From an uncultured Lachnospiraceae bacterium (GTDB taxonomy: Bacteria; Bacillota; Clostridia; Lachnospirales; Lachnospiraceae): 40,329 bases of DNA. Location: NCBI GenBank assembly GCA_902774725.1, contig CACYJP010000006.1, positions 1-40,329 of the forward strand, written 5' to 3'. Of the stretch, positions 27,223-34,751 are shown piece after piece. The position numbers and the translations under genes are program-made. Numbering within the stretch: the first letter of the stretch is position 1; each line of letters opens with the position of its first letter. The notes under the pieces were generated by a model. That model was not told the DNA's origin, searched no databases, and was given only the letters and a program-made list of their open reading frames with translations.

Positions 27223-28755
27223 TCAGTAGCTCATATTATTTAGGAATTCTTCAAGAATAGAATTACATTCATCCTTATTTTCATCAGGATACTCGAAGTA
27301 CACCTTTATAACCTTTCCGTTTGAAAAAGCCTCTTTATAATAATAAACCGTTTTTCCGTCCGGCTTGTAGCCTGATTCAACCATTGCATCTTCATCGATA
27401 TATTCATAATCAAAGGTGTAGTTTGGTTTTTTCTTATAATATTCAGCATCCCCGCTCAGGCTGGAGGAACTGGTCTGTTCGTCATAGAAAACAAGGATTT
27501 TCATATTGTTTTCAGGATTCCAGCAGGAGCATATCTTACCAAACTCTGAGCTTGCAGATGTATAATCATAAAAGCCTTCCGGAACAGTAACCTTGATTCC
27601 TTCACTTGTCAGCTCATGTTCTTCGCTTTCAAAGCTCGGCTCTTCCTCACCAAAATCAGCTGCTATATTTTCTCTTGTGATTTTTTTTGCCTCCGGAACT
27701 GTAAAGCCTTCCGCCTCTATTCCGATATCTTCCTGAAGGTCATAGCTGTCATAATACTGAAGCAGAATTTCCTTCGCTTCGTCCTCTGACATTTCCTTAT
27801 CATCAATAGTATAATTGATTTCGGACTGGTAAAATACATTTACGCTATGAAGTACCTTCTTACTGTTATAGTCACATATACAGGAGTAGTCCCAATAATG
27901 TCCGACTCCTGTCCCATCCGTCCAAACAAATAAACCTGTTCTTTCTTTAAACGAAAACAGCGAACGAAAACCCTCCGTAAACGCAGTGTTATCTCCCATT
28001 TCAACACGCTTCACACTGTCTCCATCGAAATAGTACATATATCCATACCACGTATAAGCTTCCGTTGTATAATTAACAATCAGTTCAGGGATATCGTCAT
28101 CATCAACATATGCAAGACTGTAAGTATCAGCTGCTGCCGGAGCATCGTATATGATTGGAAAATCTTCTACAACAATATCCTTTGTATATTCAAAGTCGCA
28201 GGAAACACCGGTAAGAAACTTCTTATAAGCCGTTTTCCAGTCCGAACTCTCATTACCCTCTTTGTTGCCTCCCGACTCGTCCGATGGGATGATTTCAAGT
28301 ATTGTATATATATGAGTATAGGAGCCGTCTCCAAATTCATAGCTGAGCGTAAATGTATCGCCAACCTTCTTTCCAATGGCCTTATCTACATATGCCATGA
28401 TCTCGTCATCTGTCATTTCATAATCACAATTCTTAAACTCCTCAGACTCCTTTGATACAACAAATGTGGATTCACCCTTATCCTCTTCACTTGGCATTTC
28501 GCCTCCGACCTTCAGTATTTCAGAAACGCGGATCGTACAACCATACTCAACTGTAGCTTCTGATGAATCAGTCTCTGTCACATCCGTTACAGTAGCTTGA
28601 ACTGCCTCAGTAGTTTCCTCAGTAGTCTCCACCTTCTCAGCCTTCTTCTCACTATCATCCGTAACTTTGTTCTTCGATCCGCAGCCTGCGAGAAGCGACA
28701 TACTAACTAAAACAGCAATCGTTTTCCCAAGCCTTAGCTTCTTCATTAGATTCAT
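27223..28755 (-). CDS. Hypothetical lipoprotein
   Basis: 510 residues. A basic N-terminus, a hydrophobic stretch and the lipobox LLAGC (about residues 22-26) show a lipoprotein signal, so it is anchored outside the membrane. A Thr/Glu-rich linker of about 45 residues follows (VETTEETTEAVQATVTD). The mature protein is acidic, rich in Tyr and Asp, and mostly beta. About residues 60-170 resemble a small domain with VGDTFTLSYEFGDG, and the central part (YVDDDDIPELIVNY) resembles proteins with calcium-dependent or beta-propeller-like loops. I do not recognise the family. ATG 28755 is supported by AAGGAG 6 nt upstream. It precedes addB on the same strand, but 140 nt away, with no clear terminator. 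Confidence 0.85.
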   Translation of the reverse strand: MNLMKKLRLGKTIAVLVSMSLLAGCGSKNKVTDDSEKKAEKVETTEETTEAVQATVTDVTETDSSEATVEYGCTIRVSEILKVGGEMPSEEDKGESTFVVSKESEEFKNCDYEMTDDEIMAYVDKAIGKKVGDTFTLSYEFGDGSYTHIYTILEIIPSDESGGNKEGNESSDWKTAYKKFLTGVSCDFEYTKDIVVEDFPIIYDAPAAADTYSLAYVDDDDIPELIVNYTTEAYTWYGYMYYFDGDSVKRVEMGDNTAFTEGFRSLFSFKERTGLFVWTDGTGVGHYWDYSCICDYNSKKVLHSVNVFYQSEINYTIDDKEMSEDEAKEILLQYYDSYDLQEDIGIEAEGFTVPEAKKITRENIAADFGEEEPSFESEEHELTSEGIKVTVPEGFYDYTSASSEFGKICSCWNPENNMKILVFYDEQTSSSSLSGDAEYYKKKPNYTFDYEYIDEDAMVESGYKPDGKTVYYYKEAFSNGKVIKVYFEYPDENKDECNSILEEFLNNMSY

Positions 28756-28794
28756 AATTAGCTCCTTCCATTTATCAATCTCACTATGCTCCTT

Positions 28795-28813
28795 ATTATA
28801 CCCCATTTTGGGG
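28795..28813 (-). promoter_or_regulatory. -10 box of the lipoprotein gene abutting a CCCC-ATTTT-GGGG inverted repeat
   Basis: A perfect TATAAT (28800-28795) lies 40 nt before the lipoprotein start codon. The inverted repeat at 28801-28813 touches it and occupies the spacer. No good -35 box is found at 16-18 nt, which would fit a regulated promoter. Confidence 0.5.
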
Positions 28814-28880
28814 GTGCATGATACCTTTTTCCATTTTGTTACACGATGCTTTTACCGTTTTGGTACACAGTACCTTTTGT
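28803..28880. repeat. Three imperfect tandem operator-like units
   Basis: Units at 28803-28830, 28831-28854 and 28855-28880 begin CCATTTTG, CCATTTTG and CCGTTTTG and continue as GTGCATGATACC, TTACACGATGC and GTACACAGTACC, each ending in a T-run. The third contains the perfect palindrome GGTACACAGTACC (28862-28874). They lie between two divergent genes. Confidence 0.7.
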
Positions 28881-28924
28881 GATGATTTTTTTGTAAAAAA
28901 GGTGTCTGGTAACAACAGTTCGCG

Positions 28925-28953
28925 TTGCATATTCATAAAAATATAAGTATAAT
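28925..28953 (+). promoter_or_regulatory. Promoter of the PRTase-like gene
   Basis: TTGCAT (28925-28930), an exact 17-nt spacer and a perfect TATAAT (28948-28953). The leader is about 40 nt and ends in a GGGGG ribosome site before the ATG. Confidence 0.8.
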
Positions 28954-29002
28954 AAAGAAGGTACAAAAACATCTATGATGGTTACAAAAGGGGGAATCTA
29001 CA

Positions 29003-29641
29003 ATGTATGAAATGAAAATCGCATCACCCTATAACAACCTTATAAATCTCAAGGTTTCGCAGGGTCATTTTGCAACTACTTCTTCACATATCAATTATTA
29101 TATCGACCTTACAACTCTTAAGGCTCGTGCTAATGAGGCAAAGGCGGTTGCAAAGTCTATGAGTCATGAATACATCGCAACTACTATTGTGGATACGATT
29201 GTTTGTCTGGATAGTACTGATGTTGTCGGCGCTTATCTCGCAGACGCACTTACTGAGTCAGGTATCATGTCTATGAACCAGCATGGAACTATGTATGTTA
29301 TTACTCCTGAGATCAATTCTATGGGACAGCTTACCTTTAAGGATAATGTGGTTCCTATGGTTAATAACAGACATGTGCTTCTGCTTCTGGCGACTGCCAC
29401 AACCGGACATACAACTGAGAAGGCTATAGAGTGTATAAAATATTATGGCGGTTCTATCGCAGGTATATCCGCTATTTTCTCAGCTGTTGATCAGGTTCAG
29501 GGCTACAATATCCACTCTATCTTCCACGCAAAGGATATCGAGGGATATACATCTTACAGCTCGCATGAGTGTCCTTTCTGTCAGGCGGGAGTTAAGCTTG
29601 ATGGTCTGGTATCAGCCGGTGGACTTTCAGAGATGCGATAA
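29003..29641 (+). CDS. Orotate phosphoribosyltransferase-like protein with degenerate PRPP loop
   Basis: 212 residues. The fold follows type I phosphoribosyltransferases: TIVDTIVCLDSTDVVGAYLADAL in the flexible-loop region and VLLLLATATTGHTTEKAIE where the PRPP loop should be. In active enzymes that loop usually contains two acidic residues before the TTGxT turn, whereas here it reads LATATTGHT. The C-terminus has a CPFC pair (HECPFCQAGVKLD) that may hold a metal. The family recurs in Lachnospiraceae annotated as orotate phosphoribosyltransferase, from memory. It is on the plus strand with its own promoter and terminator and is divergent from the lipoprotein gene. Its true substrate is not known. 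Confidence 0.8.
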   Translation: MYEMKIASPYNNLINLKVSQGHFATTSSHINYYIDLTTLKARANEAKAVAKSMSHEYIATTIVDTIVCLDSTDVVGAYLADALTESGIMSMNQHGTMYVITPEINSMGQLTFKDNVVPMVNNRHVLLLLATATTGHTTEKAIECIKYYGGSIAGISAIFSAVDQVQGYNIHSIFHAKDIEGYTSYSSHECPFCQAGVKLDGLVSAGGLSEMR

Positions 29642-29672
29642 GCTATTTAACCTAATAAGCTATTTATACTAA
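29639..29672. repeat. 17-nt tandem duplication over the PRTase-like stop codon
   Basis: TAAGCTATTTAACCTAA (29639-29655), starting at the stop codon, is followed by the near copy TAAGCTATTTATACTAA (29656-29672), then TAAGAGG. Confidence 0.85.
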
Positions 29673-29675
29673 TAA

Positions 29676-29710
29676 GAGGTCAGCACTGATATGTACTGAC
29701 CTCGTTTTTT
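29676..29710 (+). terminator. Intrinsic terminator of the PRTase-like gene
   Basis: GAGGTCAG (29676-29683) pairs with CTGACCTC (29696-29703) around a 12-nt loop, followed by GTTTTTT. The opposite strand lacks a T-tract, so it serves only the plus-strand gene. Confidence 0.85.
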
Positions 29711-29731
29711 ATTGCCTTTATTTAGTTCAGA

Positions 29732-29851
29732 CTAATGATTTTTTCTAAATCCTTTTTTCTTTGCCGCAAATGTTCCGGCCACTCCGACCAAGCCAACCAT
29801 CATAAGTATGTAACACATCATAATCGGACTTTCGTCTCCGGTTCTTCTTAT
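29732..29851 (-). pseudogene. Remnant of a sortase-type cell-wall sorting signal
   Basis: Translating leftwards from 29851 gives an open stretch of 39 codons that reads IRRTGDESPIMM, then a hydrophobic segment (YILMMVGLVGVAGTF), then AAKKKGFRKNH and a stop. A TGDESP motif, a membrane span and a basic tail are the C-terminal sorting signal of LPXTG-type surface proteins. There is no start codon and no upstream protein: its 5' end overlaps the ktrA stop codon in another frame. It looks like the last piece of a surface-protein gene whose body was replaced by the potassium cluster. Confidence 0.7.
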
Positions 29852-30480
29852 CTAAATCTCTTCAGATCCTCTTTATTAACAAGAACAAGAAGCTCGTTAT
29901 CTTCCTTAAGCGGTTCCTTCGGATCTACAAATGATTTAAGCTCGCCACCTTCTCTTATTGCTACAACATTTGCACGATATTTCTCACGGATATTAAGGTC
30001 TATCAGGTTCTTGCCAATCCATTCCTTCTTTGGCGCCATCTCAAGTATACATATCTTGTCATCTATCTCAAAGAATTCAAGGAAGGAATCTGACATAAGC
30101 TTTCTTGCTGTACGAAGTCCGGTTTCCTCTTCCGGATATATAACCTTGTCCGCTCCGACTTTTTCAAGTACGCTTCCCATTCTTACATCTGCCGCTTTTG
30201 CAAGTACATAAGGAACACCTATTTCCTTAGCAGCCATTATGCTCATGATACTTGCTGTCAGATCGGAACCCATAGCTACAACAACAGCATCCATTCCCTC
30301 GAGACCTATCCCCTTAAGGGCCTCTACATCCTTAAGATCAGCCTCTATAGCATAAGTTACAAATGGCGACATCTTTTCAAGCACCTCTGTACTTGCATCG
30401 ACTACCATCACCTCTGCTCCCATATCAGAGAGACTGAGTGCCAGTTTCTTTCCAAATCTTCCTATACCAAGAACAGCAAT
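29848..30480 (-). CDS. ktrA: Ktr-type potassium uptake regulatory subunit (RCK), probable ATT start
   Basis: 210 residues from ATT 30480. It is a cytoplasmic RCK protein that gates the KtrB channel. The N-terminal Rossmann motif AVLGIGRFGKKLALSLSDMGA binds nucleotide and can only be translated if initiation lies upstream of the first ATG (30423). No ATG, GTG or TTG lies between 30423 and the in-frame stop at 30498-30496. ATT at 30480 has AAGGGG 7 nt upstream and is the best choice. A TTA at 30495 with GGAGG upstream is less likely. The RCK_C domain (EMAPKKEWIGKNLIDLNIRE) is complete, ending ELLVLVNKEDLKRFR. It follows ktrB by 55 nt. Confidence 0.85.
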   Translation of the reverse strand: MAVLGIGRFGKKLALSLSDMGAEVMVVDASTEVLEKMSPFVTYAIEADLKDVEALKGIGLEGMDAVVVAMGSDLTASIMSIMAAKEIGVPYVLAKAADVRMGSVLEKVGADKVIYPEEETGLRTARKLMSDSFLEFFEIDDKICILEMAPKKEWIGKNLIDLNIREKYRANVVAIREGGELKSFVDPKEPLKEDNELLVLVNKEDLKRFR

Positions 30481-30519
30481 TGATTTTCCCCTTAATTATT
30501 AACCTCCGTATATTCATAA

Positions 30520-30541
30520 AGCTTATCCGAGGAGCTTATCC
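30520..30541. repeat. 13-nt-period duplication over the ktrB stop codon
   Basis: On the coding strand GGATAAGCT occurs at 30541-30533, containing the TAA stop, and again at 30528-30520. Confidence 0.7.
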
Positions 30542-31909
30542 CACAAAGAAATTACCTTTTGTATATCTGACTTTATTCTTCTCTCTACCACTATATCTAA
30601 AGAACAGTGCCATCGATATCGGTCCTATTCGTCCCAGATACATAGCGATAATAATTATAAGCCGCCCAATTGTATTGAGATTCGGCGTAAGCGCTCTGGA
30701 AAGTCCCACCGTTCCGGTCGCGCTAAAGGTTTCATACAAGGCGTCCACAAGCTCCACCTCATTTGTAACCATAAGCCCGATAAGAAGAAGCATTGTAACT
30801 GCAAAGCTCACGATCACAATAGCATTTGCTTTTTGGATAAGCTCGATTGAGATACTTCTTCCATGAACGACAGTCTCATTTCTCGAACGTATGAATGAAA
30901 CTGCATTTGCTATTACAACAAAGAATGTAACCGTCTTAACACCACCGGCTGTACCGATTGGTGAGCCTCCTATAAACATAAACAAACCACCAACGAGACA
31001 GGTGGTTTCCTTAAGTCCCTGCTGCGGAATAGTTGCAAAGCCTGCTGTCCTGAAGGTAACTGACTGGAATACGCTGTTCAAAACCTTTCCGCCGATACCC
31101 ATTTTTCCGATTGTTTCATCGTTATCAAACTCCAGACAGAAAACGATCACAGCTCCGATGAAAATAAGTGCAAATGTCATTCCCAGCACTAGCTTGCTAT
31201 GCTCACTCATTTTTCCGAATGCAACGCGTGGACTATATCGTCTCTTAATTCCCATTCTTATAGCATGGCAGATATCGAACCAGACAACATATCCGAGACC
31301 ACCCATTATTATCAAGAACATAGTATTAAGCTGAACCAGTACATCATTATTATAACGCATAAGACTGTCCGGCCCAAGTATATCAATACCGGCATTACAA
31401 AAGCTTGAAATAGAATTAAATACTGAAAACCAGGCACCCTTCAGCCCACCGTACTGCGGGATAAATCTGATCATATAAATAAGTGCACCAATTCCCTCTA
31501 TCGTAAAGGTTCCGAGGAAAACGCCCTTCAGAAACCTCTTAAGTCCGCTGATTGAATTCAGGTTAAATGCATCATGCAAAAGCACCGACTGTCCAAGCGA
31601 AAATCTCTTATATATCATCAGCATAAGCGTGGATGTGATCGTAATGATTCCGAGTCCTCCCAGCTGAATCAGGATAAGGATTACTATTTTTCCAAACAGA
31701 CTCCATTTTGCAAATGTATCAACCACGACAAGTCCTGTAACACAGGTTGATGTCGTAGATGTAAAAAGCGCCGTTACAAAATCAGTACCTGCACCATCCG
31801 CAGTCGATACAGGCAGCATCAAAAGTAAAGTGCCAATCAATATTGCCACCAAAAAGCTGATAGGTATTATTTGTGCTGAACCCAGTTTCTTCACTATTTC
31901 TTTCTCCAT
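30536..31909 (-). CDS. ktrB: Ktr-type potassium transporter membrane subunit
   Basis: 457 residues with about ten membrane segments in four M1-P-M2 repeats. The four selectivity loops are visible: TSTTSTCVTGLVVVD, SSFCNAGID, TFRTAGFAT and SATGTVGLSRAL. GGSPIGTAGGVKT in the third repeat is the gating loop known in KtrB/TrkH. It moves potassium (with sodium coupling in characterised KtrB) under control of KtrA. Its ATG lies inside the trkH 3' end, a 16-nt overlap in another frame, which suggests translational coupling. The last four residues (FFVG) follow a basic tail. Confidence 0.95.
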   Translation of the reverse strand: MEKEIVKKLGSAQIIPISFLVAILIGTLLLMLPVSTADGAGTDFVTALFTSTTSTCVTGLVVVDTFAKWSLFGKIVILILIQLGGLGIITITSTLMLMIYKRFSLGQSVLLHDAFNLNSISGLKRFLKGVFLGTFTIEGIGALIYMIRFIPQYGGLKGAWFSVFNSISSFCNAGIDILGPDSLMRYNNDVLVQLNTMFLIIMGGLGYVVWFDICHAIRMGIKRRYSPRVAFGKMSEHSKLVLGMTFALIFIGAVIVFCLEFDNDETIGKMGIGGKVLNSVFQSVTFRTAGFATIPQQGLKETTCLVGGLFMFIGGSPIGTAGGVKTVTFFVVIANAVSFIRSRNETVVHGRSISIELIQKANAIVIVSFAVTMLLLIGLMVTNEVELVDALYETFSATGTVGLSRALTPNLNTIGRLIIIIAMYLGRIGPISMALFFRYSGREKNKVRYTKGNFFVG

Positions 31910-33324
31910 GTACTAATAGAAAACATTATAAGTACCGGGAAGAGTTCCAGTCTTCCTGCAATCATATCAAAGATCAGAACCCATTTCGAAAGGATGCTGT
32001 AATCAGCATAATGTCCTGTAGGTCCTACAAGCTCCAGACCCGGTCCTATGTTGTTGATCGTTGCGGCAACCGATGTAAAGGTTGTCGTCAGATCAAATCC
32101 ATCGAAGCTTATTATAAAGAACGATGTTACAAAAATAAAAATATATGCCATCAGAAAAACATTTGTCGTTCTGAGTGTATCTCTGTTTACAGACTTTCCG
32201 TCCAGTCTGATATTTCTTACTGATGACGGATGTATGTAGCTCTGTATCTCCCTTACTACCTGCTTGAAATAAAGTATAACTCGGGAAACCTTGAGTCCGC
32301 CTCCCGTACTTCCGGCGCAGGCACCTATAAACATTACAAGTACAAGTATACCCTTTGGCATCGTCGTCCACAGGTTAAAGTCCACCGTCGCAAAACCGGT
32401 TGTAGTCATGATAGACGCAACCTGGAAGGATGCATGATGGAAGGAACCGCCAAAGCTTTCTCCTACTGTTCCCAGCGTTACAATAATTGAAGCTATAAAG
32501 AATATAGACAGATATGTGATTACCTCTTCAAGCTTAAAGAGACTCTTAAACTTTCTTATCAGAATAAGGAAATAAGCATTAAAGTTTATTCCGAACATAA
32601 CCATTCCGATCGTAATGATCGTCTGACACGTAGAATTATAGCTGGCGATACTGTCCGACTTTACACCAAATCCACCGGTTCCCGCAGTACCAAAGGATAT
32701 GCAGGCACTGTCAAATGCAGGCATGCCGGCAATAATGAGTGCAATTATCAGAATAATTGTCATAGTTGTGTAGATGGCATAAAGAGTGAGTGCAGTCTCT
32801 CTTACCTTTGGAACCATTTTTTCTACTGATGGTCCCGGAGACTCAGCCTTCATTATGTTCATCTCATCAGCACTGGACTGAACAAATATCAACATGAAAA
32901 CCAGGATACCCATTCCACCTATCCAGTGAGTAAAGCTTCTCCAGAAAAGAAGACACCTGGGAAGTATTTCTACATTTGGAAGAATGCTCGCTCCGGTTGT
33001 TGTGAAGCCCGAAGATGTCTCAAACATAGCATCCGTAAAGCTTGGAATGTATCCTGATATACAAAACGGAATCGCTCCTATAGCACTAAACACAAGCCAC
33101 GCAAGGGCTGTGATCACAAAGCCTTCCTTTGCTCTTATCCTTGAGTTCTTTGTAGGAATCAGTCTTATAAGACTTCCCAGGATTATTGAGCCACCGGCAG
33201 TTACTGCCAGATAAATAAAGCTTTTTTCCGAAAAATAAAGTCCAAGCATCGTGGGCAGTATTAAAAGAATTCCTTCGAGCTGTATGAGCTTTCCTAGCAT
33301 TTTTAAAATGATTCTGTTATTCAT
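31894..33324 (-). CDS. trkH: Trk-type potassium transporter membrane subunit
   Basis: 476 residues with about ten to twelve membrane segments. TrkH signatures are ETSSGFTTTGAS in the first pore loop, RSFTHWIGGMGILVF, GTAGTGGFGVKS in the second, IMTTTGFATVDF in the third, GACAGSTGGGLKVSR as gating loop and INNIGPGLELVGP in the fourth. Partner of TrkA, which is encoded 12 nt upstream. It is distinct from the KtrB paralogue that follows and overlaps it. Confidence 0.95.
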   Translation of the reverse strand: MNNRIILKMLGKLIQLEGILLILPTMLGLYFSEKSFIYLAVTAGGSIILGSLIRLIPTKNSRIRAKEGFVITALAWLVFSAIGAIPFCISGYIPSFTDAMFETSSGFTTTGASILPNVEILPRCLLFWRSFTHWIGGMGILVFMLIFVQSSADEMNIMKAESPGPSVEKMVPKVRETALTLYAIYTTMTIILIIALIIAGMPAFDSACISFGTAGTGGFGVKSDSIASYNSTCQTIITIGMVMFGINFNAYFLILIRKFKSLFKLEEVITYLSIFFIASIIVTLGTVGESFGGSFHHASFQVASIMTTTGFATVDFNLWTTMPKGILVLVMFIGACAGSTGGGLKVSRVILYFKQVVREIQSYIHPSSVRNIRLDGKSVNRDTLRTTNVFLMAYIFIFVTSFFIISFDGFDLTTTFTSVAATINNIGPGLELVGPTGHYADYSILSKWVLIFDMIAGRLELFPVLIMFSISTWRKK

Positions 33325-33336
33325 CTTACGTACCAG

Positions 33337-34698
33337 TTAACCCCTCACGATATCTTTAATGCTGTTTATGTTCTTGTTAGTTGTAACTATAACTACACTG
33401 TCACCCCTCTCAAGAAAATCACGTCCACCCGGACGAATTATTTTACCATGTCTGTTTATACTACAAATAAGTGTGTTATCTATTATCGGGATATCCTTAA
33501 GCTCGACACCCGTAAAATTAAAGTCCTCTCCAACCTGAAGCTCGAGAGCCTCTACCTTTCCATCCATTATTCTGTAGAGTGCCTCTACCTCACTTCCGAT
33601 GGAATTCTGCATAGATCTTACATATCTTGCGATATAGTCTGATGTGATTTCCTTCGTACTTATCTTATTTCCGACAGGAAGCTCATTTACGATATCCGCA
33701 TATGAATTTCTATGTACCTTTGTAATAACCTTTATGCTTGGATCAAGCTTGTTCAGATAAAGCGACAGAAGGATATTCGCTTCATCAAGATGCATAAGTG
33801 CACAAACCGCATCCATTTCATCGATAGACTCCTGTGTAAGCAGAGTCTTATCTGTTGCATCTCCGTGAATGATCATCGCCTTCGGAAGCAGCTCCGCAAG
33901 CTCCTCACATCTCTCGAGACTCTTCTCGATTATTTTTACTCTTATCTTAAGACCGATAAGCTTCTTTGCAAGATAATAGCCGATCGTTCCACCGCCGGCG
34001 ATCATTACGTCCTTTATCTTCTTTGCCTTGATTCCGATCTTATTCAGGAAATTACTTATCTCCACCATAGAAAGAGTTGCTGATATCTTATCACCGGTGT
34101 GAAGCATATAATCACCGTTTGGGATAACAACCTCACCATTATGCTCTGCGACACAGATAAGTGCTCCCGCTCCAACCTTACCGTAGAGATCCTTCATCTT
34201 AAGGTTATCAAGAACTGACCCTTCCGGAATCTCTATACCGATAAGACTAACCTTTCCTTTGGCAAATGTATCAACCTCGAGCGCTGATGGGATCTGAATA
34301 AGTCTCACGATTTCGTCAGCTGCAACCATCTCAGGATTGATAGACATAGACAGTCCGAGCTCATCCTTCAGATACTGTATCTCGTCCGTATACTGTGGAC
34401 TTCTTATACGTGCGATTGTATGACATTTACCTGTTTTTCTTGCGATAAGACATGCAAGCATATTCTTCTCGTCATCATCAGTTACTGCTATAAGAAGATC
34501 CGCCTTCTTAATTCCGGCCTCCATCTGAGTCGCAATACTCGTACAGTCTCCCTGATATCCCATGACATCAATAAAGCTTGTAACCGAAGTGATAGCCTCA
34601 TAATTCTTGTCCATTACAGTAACTTCGTGCCCTGCTGCAGTAAGCCTGTCCGCAAGCGAACGTCCGACCTTACCACATCCGGCAATAATTATATTCAT
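33337..34698 (-). CDS. trkA: Trk system potassium uptake protein TrkA (double RCK)
   Basis: 453 residues made of two RCK units. The first begins MNIIIAGCGKVGRSLADRL and the second IKDVMIAGGGTIGYYLAKKL at about residue 230. Each glycine motif is a nucleotide-binding Rossmann fold and each is followed by an RCK_C domain (SLIGIEIPEGSVLDNLKMKD and KVEALELQVGEDFNFTG). In characterised systems these bind NAD(H) or adenine nucleotides, and RCK_C domains of many Firmicutes bind c-di-AMP. First gene of the four-gene potassium cluster. The AAGGAG ribosome site precedes the ATG. Upstream lies the dispersed 24-nt element and cbiK. Confidence 0.96.
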   Translation of the reverse strand: MNIIIAGCGKVGRSLADRLTAAGHEVTVMDKNYEAITSVTSFIDVMGYQGDCTSIATQMEAGIKKADLLIAVTDDDEKNMLACLIARKTGKCHTIARIRSPQYTDEIQYLKDELGLSMSINPEMVAADEIVRLIQIPSALEVDTFAKGKVSLIGIEIPEGSVLDNLKMKDLYGKVGAGALICVAEHNGEVVIPNGDYMLHTGDKISATLSMVEISNFLNKIGIKAKKIKDVMIAGGGTIGYYLAKKLIGLKIRVKIIEKSLERCEELAELLPKAMIIHGDATDKTLLTQESIDEMDAVCALMHLDEANILLSLYLNKLDPSIKVITKVHRNSYADIVNELPVGNKISTKEITSDYIARYVRSMQNSIGSEVEALYRIMDGKVEALELQVGEDFNFTGVELKDIPIIDNTLICSINRHGKIIRPGGRDFLERGDSVVIVTTNKNINSIKDIVRG

Positions 34699-34722
34699 AA
34701 TCTTTTCTCCTTACAAGTCGAG

Positions 34723-34746
34723 TGGGGACGATTCTTTTTGACTTAT
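34723..34746 (+). repeat. Dispersed 24-nt element, copy B
   Basis: Reads TGGGGACGATTCTTTTTGAC then TTAT on the plus strand, opposite to the flanking genes, and differs from copy A (14565-14588) at one position. It fills half of the cbiK-trkA gap. Here its TTGACT has no -10 box at a suitable distance. Confidence 0.85.
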
Positions 34747-34751
34747 GACAC

